Assembly: GCF_900187385.1 (NCBI RefSeq)
Contig: NZ_FYEY01000001.1
Coordinates: forward strand, 6,634,001-6,698,000
From: Streptomyces sp. 2114.4
GTDB lineage: Bacteria > Actinomycetota > Actinomycetes > Streptomycetales > Streptomycetaceae
Direction of reading: 5' to 3'
DNA length: 64,000 bases
Positions within the stretch are counted from its first letter, which is position 1. Each line of letters opens with the position of its first letter. The notes beneath the pieces are model-generated. The model was not told the DNA's origin and searched no databases. It was given only the letters and a program-made list of their open reading frames with translations. Of this stretch, positions 9,573-17,631 are shown in pieces. The translations under genes and the position numbers were made by a program.

Positions 9573-9734
9573 ATGCCCGATAAGAACTTCGACGACGAGG
9601 ACGTGAAGGCGGCCCTCGAGAAGACCGACACCGCCGACGGACCCGGCACCGACAACCTCGATGACCTTCCGGAGAGCGACTTCGTCGCCTTCGCCGAGGA
9701 CGGCGTCGAGAACGACGCGGAGGACCCCAAATGA
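9573..9734 (+). CDS. Small acidic protein (53 aa), translationally coupled to the amidase
   Basis: It reads MPDKNFDDEDVKAALEK... and ends NDAEDPK. It is extremely acidic, rich in Asp and Glu, with no membrane segment, so it is not a holin. An aaagga ribosome site lies upstream. Its stop overlaps the amidase start in an ATGA junction (9731-9734), implying coupled translation. Third-position GC bias supports it as a real gene. The function is unknown; a chaperone, inhibitor or phage structural accessory role is possible. Confidence 0.7.
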   Translation: MPDKNFDDEDVKAALEKTDTADGPGTDNLDDLPESDFVAFAEDGVENDAEDPK

Positions 9735-10519
9735 CCGCCACCATCGCTTACGACCGTACCGTCTCGAACCTCATCGGCAAGCTCAACGCGACGGGCCACG
9801 TCACCCACAAGTCCTACAGGAAGACGTCGGTCACGCTGCACCACAACGCCGGCCGGTATTCGCACCAGGGTTTGCTCGACCTCTGGACGAAGCGTCGGGC
9901 TTCGGCCCACTTCGACGTGGACGCCGCCGGTGCCGTCGCTCAGTACGTCAAGGTGAACGAGTATGCCTGGGCCGTCGGCGACGTGCCCGGCAACCAGAGG
10001 TCGATCAGCATCGAAATGGCGGACGAAACGCTCGCGCCCGGCTGGAAGGTCGCCGAGACCACCTGGACGAACGCCGCACGACTCGCCGGCTGGCTCTTCG
10101 CCAAGGTGATCGGCGAACGCCCCAGCAAGAGCAACCTCTTCTACCACCACCACTGGTCCTCGACCGAGTGCGCCGGCCCGTTCATGGACCAGATCTACGA
10201 CAAGGCCCTCGCGGCGGCTCAGGAGGCGTACGACCACTTCAAGGATTCACACCCCGTCCCCGGGCCGGCTACCGAGCCGTTCCCTGGTGCGTCGTTCTTC
10301 CACACGGGACGGAAATCGCCGATCATCGCCGCCATGCACCAGCGGCTCGTTGCCGAAGGCTGCAACCGGTACCAGTCGAGCGCCAACGCTGACGTATGGG
10401 GCCCGGGCGATGTGAAGTCCTACGCCGCTTGGCAGGAGAAGCTCGGCTTCGAAGGTGACGATGCCAACGGCACCCCCGGCAAGACCAGTTGGGACAAGCT
10501 GCAGGTCCCCAACGTCTGA
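9731..10519 (+). CDS. N-acetylmuramoyl-L-alanine amidase, phage endolysin type
   Basis: The protein has 262 residues. The N-terminal 165 residues resemble the amidase_2/PGRP zinc amidase fold: TLHHNAGRY supplies a first zinc ligand, WAVGDVPGNQRSISIEMAD is the typical central strand, and YHHHWSSTEC holds the later His/Cys ligands. It would cleave the bond between N-acetylmuramic acid and L-alanine. The C-terminal 80 residues are the same module as in the hydrolase at 8252. No signal peptide is seen. The start overlaps the stop of the acidic gene. Confidence 0.88.
   Translation: MTATIAYDRTVSNLIGKLNATGHVTHKSYRKTSVTLHHNAGRYSHQGLLDLWTKRRASAHFDVDAAGAVAQYVKVNEYAWAVGDVPGNQRSISIEMADETLAPGWKVAETTWTNAARLAGWLFAKVIGERPSKSNLFYHHHWSSTECAGPFMDQIYDKALAAAQEAYDHFKDSHPVPGPATEPFPGASFFHTGRKSPIIAAMHQRLVAEGCNRYQSSANADVWGPGDVKSYAAWQEKLGFEGDDANGTPGKTSWDKLQVPNV
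10273..10517 (+). repeat. Duplicated endolysin C-terminal module, copy 2
   Basis: This is the second copy of the block at 8995-9239; differences such as gtc/gtt, gcc/gct and aaa/aag are silent. Confidence 0.9.
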
Positions 10520-10534
10520 CCGCCCTCGTTGATG

Positions 10535-10823
10535 GCTTGGGAGGCACCAGGTCTCTTGCCGGATGGACGAGCGTGGCCAGGAGACGGTCGACGAACACCA
10601 GCCGGTGCTTCGCACCGGCGCCCACGGCTCGCTTCCGCGGCCGGGAGGCCGGCCTGGCCTGATGCCGTTCCAACCACAACGGATCTACTTCGGGCAGGAG
10701 TTCAGCGATCGCATCGGCCGCCAGGCCCGTGATCCGCCGATCGCTGATGATTGCCGCACGGTTCGCATTCCCCACCACGCCACCGTGATCGACGATCAAG
10801 AGCTCATCGCACTTCACCGCCAA
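10535..10823 (-). pseudogene. Transposase fragment (IS5-superfamily, N-terminal)
   Basis: The minus strand from 10823 reads MAVKCDELLIVDHGGVVG... then ITGLAADAIAELLPEVDPLW and SRPRKRAVGAGAKHRLVF, followed by VDRLLATLVH. This is the typical N-terminal region of short actinobacterial transposases with a helix-turn-helix. Similarity ends near 10550, just after the amidase gene; the catalytic part is missing. Confidence 0.6.
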
Positions 10824-10842
10824 CCATGCACGAGCTCGTCAG

Positions 10843-11022
10843 GTGAGGAGCCCGGATGACTTGTGGGGGCGGTTCGAGCCTCTGTTGCCAGTGCGTGAGT
10901 GCAGATCCCGCAACGCTGGGCGCCTGCCGTGGGACGACCGGTGGTGTCTGCAGGGGATTCTGTTCGTACTGCATACCGGTATCCCATGGGAGTGGCTGCC
11001 GCAGGAGCTCGGCTTCGGTGCC
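10843..11022 (+). pseudogene. IS5-family transposase N-terminal fragment
   Basis: It reads DLWGRFEPLLPV ... DRWCLQGILFVLHTGIPWEW LPQELGFG, the classic start of an IS5-family (DUF4096-type) transposase. It stops abruptly at the large palindrome at 11020-11060. Confidence 0.7.
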
Positions 11023-11060
11023 GGTCGGGAAACCGTCACCGTGACGGTTTCCCGACCGGC
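11020..11060. repeat. 41-bp palindrome with 20-base perfect arms
   Basis: Bases 11020-11039 are the exact reverse complement of 11041-11060, with one central base (11040). The core is GTCGGGAAACCGTCAC and its complement. It sits exactly where the IS5 transposase fragment ends. Confidence 0.85.
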
Positions 11061-11231
11061 GGCAAGGCTGCGTCACCCGCCGGCAGCAGCGACCGCGGCG
11101 ACGATTCCGGCGGCGTGGGCCTTGAAGCGCCTCGTTCACGAGCCATCGGTCGGGTCGCACGAGCGGCCACGCCTCGGCCTGTCTGAACTTCCCGCTCGTC
11201 AGCTCCTGCTGCTCCAGCCGTTCCAGGAAGC

Positions 11232-12149
11232 TCAGGGGCGCACGCGAATGACGGTCTTGCCCTTGCGCCGCTCGGTCGGGTTGAGCGCGGGGACGGCGTC
11301 GTCGAGGGTCGCGACGGTTCCAATGTGCGTGCGAAGGCGCCCGTCCCGCACCCGGTCGACGATCTCCACCAGCTGACTCGGAACGGACTCGACGACGAAG
11401 TCGACCGCGAGACCGTCGACAGGGCGAGTCTCAGCAGGCCCGACCACCGACACCAGCGTCCCGCCAGGCCGGATGATGCTCGCCGAGCGCCTCTGGATGT
11501 CACCACCGATGACATCGAAGACCAGGTCGACCCCTCCGATGTCTTCGAGATCCTCGTCGTCGAGGGCGAGGAACTCGTTCGCGCCGAAGTCGAGCGCCGC
11601 CTGACGGTCCGGCTCCCGCCCGGTACCGATGACGTAGGCGCCGAACTCCCGGGCGAGCTGCGTCACCACGGATCCGACCGCGCCAGCGGCGCCGTGTGCG
11701 AGGACGCTCTGCCCCGCCTGAAGACGACCGTGCCGGAACAGGCCTTGCCATGCGGTCAGGCCGGAGATCGGCAGGCTCGCACCCACCGTGAAGTCGACGG
11801 CCCCGGGCAGCGGCGCGAGGTTGCGTGCCTCCACGGCCGCGTACTCGGCCAGGGTTCCATCGCGGTGCCAGTCCGTGATCCCGAACACCCGCTGGCCCAG
11901 CGAGAGTCCCGTCGTGCCGTAGCCGAGGGAGGTGACCACTCCGGCGAACTCGTGGCCGATGATCGCCTGGGCTCGGTCGTGACCGGAGCGATCGACCCAC
12001 GTCGAGGGCCATTCCCACTCTGCCGGGACGAAGCCCGACGCATGGACTTCAACGACGACGTCGTTGATCGCCGGCGTCGGCTCAGGCCGCTCCGCCAGCT
12101 TGATCCCGGCCGCTTCCGCGCCCTGATCAGTCGCGACGATTGCCTTCAT
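11232..12149 (-). CDS. NADP-dependent zinc-less quinone oxidoreductase (MDR family)
   Basis: The protein has 305 residues from the ATG at 12149, with ggagagag just upstream. It has a GroES-like N-terminal domain (HASGFVPAEW, IGHEFAGVV) and a Rossmann domain with SVLAHGAAGAVGSVVTQLA, the AxGxVG nucleotide-binding loop. The catalytic and structural zinc cysteines are absent, as in the quinone oxidoreductase branch. It probably reduces quinones or enones in the cytoplasm. IS debris lies downstream and a SnoaL-like relic upstream. Confidence 0.9.
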   Translation of the reverse strand: MKAIVATDQGAEAAGIKLAERPEPTPAINDVVVEVHASGFVPAEWEWPSTWVDRSGHDRAQAIIGHEFAGVVTSLGYGTTGLSLGQRVFGITDWHRDGTLAEYAAVEARNLAPLPGAVDFTVGASLPISGLTAWQGLFRHGRLQAGQSVLAHGAAGAVGSVVTQLAREFGAYVIGTGREPDRQAALDFGANEFLALDDEDLEDIGGVDLVFDVIGGDIQRRSASIIRPGGTLVSVVGPAETRPVDGLAVDFVVESVPSQLVEIVDRVRDGRLRTHIGTVATLDDAVPALNPTERRKGKTVIRVRP

Positions 12150-12232
12150 TTCTCTCTCCACATACCTCGTGCTCGCTGGCCCTGTGCTCAGGTCTGTGAC
12201 TGTGGGTTTTTGTCCGGAGTAATTGTCAATTC

Positions 12233-12444
12233 CTATGGATCGATGGCGCCGCCCGGTGATGCGCTGAGGTGTTCGTGAAGCATCTGCCAGGTTCCGGCGT
12301 GGTTGACGAGCACGTTGGTGCCGCGGCCTCTTCCTGATCGCGGCTGGCCGTCGATGGTTCCGGTCCAAGCGAATCGGTAGCGTCATACACGAGCCAACGG
12401 GCGCCCTTCGCCGTGGTCGCGGCCAGCACAAACATCGGACTCAT
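12233..12444 (-). pseudogene. SnoaL-like/NTF2-fold protein, C-terminal relic
   Basis: One minus frame gives VLAATTAKGARWLVY. Past about 12380 a second frame gives RFAWTGTIDGQPRSGRGRG TNVLV and GTWQMLHEHLSASP, the end of small DUF4440/SnoaL-type proteins. A frameshift separates the halves and the N-terminus is missing. No function remains. Confidence 0.5.
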
Positions 12445-12637
12445 TCATCTAGGATCACCTCGTACCGTGACCGGGGAACGACGACAGCGGTGCGCTCACG
12501 CACGGCCTGGCTCCCCTCACTCGTCACGGAACGCGCGCCGCGAGAACGGGGCGGCGCGCACTGCCTGGTGAGAGCCGGTCGGCGGCGGAGCACTGGATTT
12601 CCCTCTCTTCCGCCCGCACCGGCCCCGGCATCCTTGC

Positions 12638-13873
12638 CTACCTGGCCGCGGGCTCCGCGGGCAGGTTGAAGACGTGGCCCGGCGTGACGATCTTCGTGAT
12701 CTCCTCGCCGAAAAGCGTGGTGGGCTCCTGGTTGTCATGGTCGATGTCGGTGTTCAACAGGACGACGAGGGTCGCCCGTGCCGACGGCAGATAGACCACC
12801 AGGGACTCGTAGCCCGGCAGCGAACCGTTGTGCCCGATCCACCCCTGGACGCTGAAGATGCCGAGGCCATACCCGATGCCCGGGATGGGGGTCGGTGGTG
12901 TGGTGAGCCGCTGCTTCTGCAGGGCGGGACTGATCAGGTCGCCGCCGCCGGGCAGTTTGCCCGTGGCCACCGCACGCGCCCATACGCGCAGGTCCTGCAG
13001 ATTGGAGATCATCGCGCCGGCCGCCCAGGCCCATGAAGAGTTCCAGTCGGCCGCGTCCTGGACGTCGCCGTTCGCGGTCTGGGTCGTGTACCCCTGCGCG
13101 TGCGGAGTCGGGAACGTGGCGTCGACCGGCAGGAGCGTGTGGTCCAGGCCGGTCGGTTCAAGGACGTCCTTCTTGATGTAGTCGTGCAGTTGCTGACCGG
13201 TGACTTTCTCGATGACGAGGCCGAGCAGGATGAGGTTGGTGTTGGAGTACTCGTACTTCTTTCCCGGCGGGAACAGCACAGGGTGCTGGAAGGCGTAGCT
13301 GAGCAACTCCTTCGGGGCGAACGGCTGGTGTGGGTCGTACGTCAATGCCTGGTAGAAGGCCTCGTCCTTGGAGTAGTTGAACAGGCCGCTGCGCATCCCG
13401 GCCAGCTCGCGCAGGGTGATCTTGCTTCCGTTGGGTACGCCTTCGACGTACTTCCCGATCGGATCGTCCAGGTCCACCTTGTGCCGGTCGACCAGCTGCA
13501 GCAGCGCCGTCACGGTGAACGTCTTTGTCACGCTCCCGATCCGCATGTACAGATCCGGCGACATGGCCTGGCCGTTGCTCTGGTCGGCGAGCCCGAAGGA
13601 CCGCACATAGTTACCGTCGGGCGTCCACAGTCCCACGGTCACACCCGGGATGTTCGCCTCCCGCATGATCTGCTGGACGACGGTGTCGAGTTGCTGCGTT
13701 ACGCCAGGGGTGATGTCACGGACCTCGTCCGGGGACGCCGATGGGGAAACGGACGGCGACGGTTTCGCCGGCACGGCGGGGCCACCGCATCCGGCCACGC
13801 CCGCGACCGGCAGTGCGAACATCCCTGCCGCGGCAGCCGTCGCAGCAGCCCGACACAAACGGGAATGCGTCAT
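12638..13873 (-). CDS. Secreted serine hydrolase, class C beta-lactamase/DD-peptidase family, lipoprotein
   Basis: The protein has 411 residues from the ATG at 13873 (gggga ribosome site). An alanine-rich signal peptide ends in the lipobox VAGC, with Cys29 as the lipidation site, followed by a Pro/Ser-rich linker. The penicillin-binding motifs are all present: SVTK (Ser114, Lys117), YSN (209-211) and HNG (348-350). The family includes D-alanyl-D-alanine carboxypeptidases, esterases and class C-like beta-lactamases; its substrate is not decidable here. It would be anchored outside the membrane. It stands alone on the minus strand. Confidence 0.9.
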   Translation of the reverse strand: MTHSRLCRAAATAAAAGMFALPVAGVAGCGGPAVPAKPSPSVSPSASPDEVRDITPGVTQQLDTVVQQIMREANIPGVTVGLWTPDGNYVRSFGLADQSNGQAMSPDLYMRIGSVTKTFTVTALLQLVDRHKVDLDDPIGKYVEGVPNGSKITLRELAGMRSGLFNYSKDEAFYQALTYDPHQPFAPKELLSYAFQHPVLFPPGKKYEYSNTNLILLGLVIEKVTGQQLHDYIKKDVLEPTGLDHTLLPVDATFPTPHAQGYTTQTANGDVQDAADWNSSWAWAAGAMISNLQDLRVWARAVATGKLPGGGDLISPALQKQRLTTPPTPIPGIGYGLGIFSVQGWIGHNGSLPGYESLVVYLPSARATLVVLLNTDIDHDNQEPTTLFGEEITKIVTPGHVFNLPAEPAAR

Positions 13874-14218
13874 GGAGTGACTCCCCACCATGCGAGGCCA
13901 CGTTCCGCAACTCCGAGCACGAGCGTGTGTGCACACCCGTGTGAGCACCAGCGCGGGATGAACATGCGTCCGCCTACGGCGCGACTGCACAGAAGCCGCA
14001 GGTCACGGCAATGCCCTGGGACACGGGCCGCAAGGTCCTGAACCTCCAGCATAAGAGCGCCCGCGCCCTGCCGCGCGTCGGCGCCCGACGCCATCCGGTC
14101 GGCGCCGTCCGGGTGATCCCGTCAGCCTTGGGTCCTCAGCCCGGAGCCCTGGAGCCCTGTTGTCGGCCTCGCGCCTGCCGGGCGACGCCTGGCCTGTCCG
14201 GCGGGCGGACGACGGGAG
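13874..14218. other. Non-coding stretch upstream of the serine hydrolase
   Basis: About 345 bases without a supportable gene. The hydrolase promoter is presumably in the first 100 bases, but no clear -10/-35 pair is seen. Confidence 0.3.
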
Positions 14219-14600
14219 TTACGACAGGGCCCGGCGCGGCGCCGCCGTGGTCGCGCGGACCACGAGTCGCGGCGCGATGACGGTCTCGGGGCCCGGCGCC
14301 GCCTCCGCCTCCATCCGGGCGATGGCCCGGCCGACGGCGAGTTCCGCCAGGCGCGGGATGTCCTGTCCGACAGTGGTCAGGCCGATGTGGGCGAGGCGGG
14401 CCAGGCGGCTGTCGTCGAAGCCGACCACGGACATCTCGTCGAGGACGGGACACCGGCGCGCAGGAAGCGTCGAGGACACCCGTCGCACAGCGGGCGTTGA
14501 ACGCGAGGACCGCGCTGGGCCGTGGACGGGCGGCCAGCAGAGTGCGGGCGGCCGCGGCGCCGTCCTCCTCGGTGAGTCCGCCGGGCAGGACGCGGATGTG
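14219..14600 (-). pseudogene. LacI-family regulator, ligand-binding domain relic
   Basis: The minus frame ending at 14219 reads DEMSVVGFDDSRLARLAHIG LTTVGQD, characteristic of LacI/GalR C-terminal domains. The preceding segment in another frame (IRVLPGGLTEEDGAAAARTL, RPSAVLAFN) is the usual sequence just before it. A frameshift lies near 14470 and the DNA-binding domain is missing. Confidence 0.65.
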
Positions 14601-14757
14601 GTGACCCGGTCCTCGCAGTCGGCCGTGTCGATCCGCCCGGTCAGCAGATCGGCCCGTGCCGTGCGCAGCTCGATGGTCTGCGGGAACGAACCGATCGTCG
14701 TTGTGGCAGCAGCGGCAGTCCGAGGTGCGCGCGCTGGACTGCGGTACGGTCGGTATA
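14601..14757 (-). pseudogene. metE: metE fragment (cobalamin-independent methionine synthase)
   Basis: Two adjoining minus frames give QRAHLGLPLLP and ATTTIGSFPQTIELRTARAD LLTGRID. The motif LP.LPTTTIGSFPQT is typical of the MetE interdomain region. One missing base joins the two frames. Only about 50 residues survive, running straight into the LacI relic. Confidence 0.6.
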
Positions 14758-14821
14758 TGGCCAGGAGCGGCGCCAGTCGGCGTCGGTTGTCGAAACGCTC
14801 TAGGTGTGCAGCTGACGGGGC

Positions 14822-15088
14822 CTATGACAGTGGGTTCTGGGCTTTCTGTCGGAGTCGTTCGTAGGGTGTCTGGGCGGTGAGTGCGCCGTGGGGGCGATCG
14901 TAGTTGTAGTAGTCCTCCCGCTCCTGGAGCTTGGTGTTGAAGAGGTTGACGTCATCGATGACGTGCACCTCCAGGAGGCGGTAGAACTCTTCGGAATCGA
15001 TGCGGTGAGATCGTTCGACCTTGCCGTTCAGCCGCGGGGTGCGGGGCCTGATGCGGACGTGGCCGATGCCCATGTCGAGCAGGTGCCG
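14822..15088 (-). pseudogene. IS481-family transposase, C-terminal fragment
   Basis: It reads GHVRIRPRTPRLNGKVERSH RIDSEEFYRLLE ... LFNTKLQEREDYYNYDRPHG and ends at 14822. This is the end of an rve-type integrase core with the catalytic Glu of KVERSH. The upstream DD residues are missing. A near copy with an internal deletion ends the window (63735-64000). Confidence 0.8.
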
Positions 15089-15552
15089 GAGTGGGCTTCT
15101 GCGTCCACAAATCCATTCTGTACGCCCCCGCCGTGCGCGCCGTCGGCATCCCCAGCCGTCTGGTGTACGCCCATGTGCGCAACCATCTCGCCTCGGACCG
15201 GCTGAAGAAGATGGTCGGCGGGGTGGTCTTCCACCACGGTCTGGTCTCCATCCACCTCGGCGGACGTTGGCTGCGGGTGACCCCGGTCTTCAACAAACTG
15301 CTGTGTCGTCTGTACGGCATGGCGCCACTGGAGTTCGACGGCGCGTCGGACAGCCTCTACCGCCCGTACGACGGACATGACGGCGCCCGGATGGAATTCC
15401 TGAAGGATTACGGTGCCTACGGTGACGTCCCCTTCGACCTCCTACTGGAGCGGATGCGTGCCAAGCATCCCGACATGTTCGCCGACCACGATGTGGTCGC
15501 GGGCAGTGGGTCGTTGGCCGACGAGGCCCCAGCCCGAGCATCGACCGTCTGA
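15089..15552 (+). pseudogene. Transglutaminase-like protein, C-terminal fragment
   Basis: The frame reads VGFCVHKSILYAPAVRAVGI PSRLVYAHVRNHLAS and continues to ASTV at 15552. It matches transglutaminase/protease-like cores, with the Cys of GFCVHKS as nucleophile and His in YAHVRNH. The N-terminal part was lost at the junction with the IS481 fragment. It lies 19 bases upstream of the first SMR gene and was probably in its operon. Confidence 0.65.
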
Positions 15553-15571
15553 GAGGAATACCTTCACCACC

Positions 15572-15891
15572 ATGGCCTGGATCTACTTAGCCCTCGCCGT
15601 TGTCTTCGAGATCATCTTCGCGCTCGGTGCGAGCGCCTCCCAGGGCTTCACCAAGCTCAAAGAGTCAGTGATCACCGTGGTCGGCGTCATAGGCGGCATC
15701 TACTTCATCAGCCTCGCACTCAAGACCCTGGACGTGGGGGTCGGCTATCCGATCTGGACCGGGGTCGGAGCGGTCGGAACGGTGCTCTTCGGCGCACTAT
15801 CTTCAAGGAGAAGATCACCCCGGCCAAGGTGGTCTGTTTCCTCGCCATCATCGGCGGCGTCGTCGGTCTCAAGTCGCTCTCGGGGGTGTGA
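15572..15891 (+). pseudogene. Small multidrug resistance (SMR) subunit 1, frameshifted
   Basis: From the ATG at 15572 the frame reads MAWIYLALAVVFEIIFALGA with the SMR membrane Glu in FEIIFA. It continues through YPIWTGVGAVGTVLFGAL, then shifts near 15805 and resumes IFKEKITPAKVVCFLAIIGG to a stop at 15889-15891. One inserted base would restore a protein of about 106 residues with four membrane helices. Pairing with the next gene suggests a heterodimeric exporter. The frameshift may be real or a base-call error. Confidence 0.7.
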
Positions 15892-15893
15892 CG

Positions 15894-16637
15894 ATGAATG
15901 CACCCCAGCAGCCGGCCCCCCAGAAGCAGAGCGCCGCGACCGCCTGGACGCTGCTCCTGACCGCCGCGGCGATCGAGGTCGTCTTCGCACTCAGCTCCGG
16001 CGCGAACGGCGGCTTCACCAAGCTCGTCCCGTCCATCATCACTGTCGTCGCGGGCGGCGGCGGTGTCTACATCCTCAGTCTCGCCCTGAAGTCCATTGAC
16101 GTCGGCATCGGCTACACGGTCTGGACCGGTATCGGTGCCGTCGGTTCCGTCCTCCTGGCGGCGGTGCTGTACGGCGAGGAGATCACGCTCGGCAAGGTGT
16201 TCTGCTTCCTCGCGATCATCGGTGGCGTGATCGGCCTTCACCTCACCTCTGAGGCGCCCGAGGACGAGCCCGTCGTCGACGGCTCCTCCGAACCCGAGGT
16301 CGAGCCCATCTCCCACCCCTCCGCTCAGGCAGCCGGCCCGCCCCCTCTGTCGGGGGCGGGCCCAACTACTTCTGACGGGCGTGGGCCGGCAGGGCGACCT
16401 GGGGGAGCGGAGTGGTCAGTCTGGCGCCGCACCCCGCACACACGAACACGAACAAATGCCCTCCGCTTGGGAATCAGGGGAATCGTGGCAGCTCGTCGGC
16501 GGCCGGCCAACGTGTTTTCGTCCGTCACGGGGCCGGAGTGTCGCCACGACGTGGCGTTCCCGGCTGGTTCCGCTCCGGGGGCCGGAAAGTGTCCGGACGA
16601 GGAACATCCCGTGAAGACAGGGAAGTTATGTCAGTGA
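15894..16637 (+). CDS. SMR-family efflux subunit 2 with aberrant C-terminal extension
   Basis: The first 110 residues from the ATG at 15894 form a standard four-helix SMR protein (TAAAIEVVFALSSGANGG, YTVWTGIGAVGSVLLAAVL, KVFCFLAIIGGVIGLHL). The conserved membrane Glu in IEVVFA is the expected proton/substrate site. After SEAPEDEPVVDGSSEPEVEP the frame runs another 100 or so Arg/Pro-rich residues through a terminator-like hairpin. The native stop was probably lost to an indel, and a stop in another frame lies at 16373. Start overlaps the upstream subunit region by a few bases, consistent with coupling. Confidence 0.75.
   Translation: MNAPQQPAPQKQSAATAWTLLLTAAAIEVVFALSSGANGGFTKLVPSIITVVAGGGGVYILSLALKSIDVGIGYTVWTGIGAVGSVLLAAVLYGEEITLGKVFCFLAIIGGVIGLHLTSEAPEDEPVVDGSSEPEVEPISHPSAQAAGPPPLSGAGPTTSDGRGPAGRPGGAEWSVWRRTPHTRTRTNALRLGIRGIVAARRRPANVFSSVTGPECRHDVAFPAGSAPGAGKCPDEEHPVKTGKLCQ
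16335..16362 (+). terminator. Hairpin terminator inside the SMR 3' extension
   Basis: A perfect 11-base stem GGCCCGCCCCC / GGGGGCGGGCC with loop tctgtc. It most likely marks the original end of the SMR operon. Confidence 0.65.
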
Positions 16638-16685
16638 CAGGGGGCACACTGAGAGCGAGCTGACGTGTGAGCCCGGGGGAGTGCG

Positions 16686-17084
16686 ATGGACATCAGGTTC
16701 GAGCTGATCGGTCCGGACAGTCGGCAGGAGCTGCGGTCGCTTTACACCTGGCTGCGCGATGACCGTTCGCTGCGCGGCCGGATCCCGATCGAGCCGGTGC
16801 GCGGACCGGCCAGGCCGGACGAGATGGGCGGCGACCTGGAGGCCGTGCTCGCGCTGGTGTCCACGCTCGCGACGCTGGCGCAGCTGCCGTTCTCCTACGC
16901 TGCTTGGCGGGACGGGCGCAGGCCTCGGTCCCAAGTCGTTATCCAGGTCGTGGGTGCCATGCCCGGGGAACTGGAAGCCCTTCGGGAGGCCTTCCCGGGC
17001 GTCTCGGTGCGGCCGATCGCCGGGGACGGTCAAGAGCCGGAGCCGGAGCCGGGTCCAGATACGGAGCAGGAGGCGGGGAGGTGA
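16686..17084 (+). CDS. Effector-associated constant component EACC1-like protein
   Basis: This 132-residue protein has a strong ribosome site (gggggag) before the ATG at 16686. It starts MDIRFELIGPDSRQELRSLY TWLRDDRSLRG and includes MGGDLEAVLALVSTLATLAQ. This matches the small EACC1 proteins described in actinobacterial NTP-dependent conflict systems, which accompany caspase- or trypsin-like effectors (assignment from recalled family features). A central helix of about 20 residues may touch the membrane. Its stop overlaps the GTG start of the caspase-like gene (GTGA, 17081-17084), as in intact pairs. Confidence 0.72.
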   Translation: MDIRFELIGPDSRQELRSLYTWLRDDRSLRGRIPIEPVRGPARPDEMGGDLEAVLALVSTLATLAQLPFSYAAWRDGRRPRSQVVIQVVGAMPGELEALREAFPGVSVRPIAGDGQEPEPEPGPDTEQEAGR

Positions 17085-17323
17085 CCGTCGACGCGGCGAC
17101 GGAGGGCGCGGACACCGAGGACGCACTTGGGATCGACGCCGCGCGCTCGGCCTGTGTCCTCATCGGCGTCGACCGTTACTCCGAACTCGAACCGCTGCGC
17201 AGCGTACGGCACAACCTCACCGAACTGGCTGCCGCGCTGGCCGACGAAGCGATCCTGGGTATCCCAGCGATCTGCTCTAAAACGCTCTTGGGTCAGCTTC
17301 ACCAAGAGCCTCATGAGCCCTGA
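17081..17323 (+). pseudogene. Caspase-like (peptidase C14) protein, truncated N-terminus
   Basis: GTG start at 17081, coupled to EACC1. Residues read SACVLIGVDRYSELEPLRSV RHNLTELAAALAD, the first strand and helix of a caspase p20 fold (LIG.D.Y..L..L....ND...L...L). Similarity ends near 17262 and the frame stops at 17323, before the catalytic His and Cys. Full-length relatives are several hundred residues and carry extra effector-associated domains. The 3' part is gone, so the system is probably dead here. Confidence 0.65.
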
Positions 17324-17331
17324 CCAAACAC

Positions 17332-17619
17332 TCAGACCGTCACCGCATCCTCCCGCGGAAACACGGCCGGGCACTGCCGACAGACCAACGACCGCGCCCA
17401 CACGGCCCGCGCCTCCTCCGCAGCCGCCGCCAGACGGGGAAACCAGAAACCCACCGCGCCGGCGCCGGCCAGCAGTAGGACGTCGGCTGCTACCTCGCCG
17501 GCCACCAGCAGCACGATGCCCAGCACGGCCGCACCGACCGGCAGCAGCCACTGGACGACGTACTCCGCCGGTTCCCCGTACTTCCCCCGCAACGGCGACT
17601 CGCCCGGCAACGACGCCAC
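17332..17619 (-). CDS. Small membrane protein of unknown function
   Basis: The frame has excellent third-position GC bias and encodes about 95 residues with two hydrophobic helices (VVQWLLPVGAAVLGIVLLVA, ADVLLLAGAGAVGFWF). The tail holds a CxxC motif (CRQCPAVF). A GTG at 17619 is the likely start, but the ribosome site is weak and the frame is open a little upstream. It could be the 3' part of a longer gene. Confidence 0.45.
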   Translation of the reverse strand: MASLPGESPLRGKYGEPAEYVVQWLLPVGAAVLGIVLLVAGEVAADVLLLAGAGAVGFWFPRLAAAAEEARAVWARSLVCRQCPAVFPREDAVTV

Positions 17620-17631
17620 AAACTCCGGCAG

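Noticed and set aside
11020..11060. Large palindrome as a transcription terminator
   Set aside because: One-base loop, no gene ending next to it on either strand and no T-tract.
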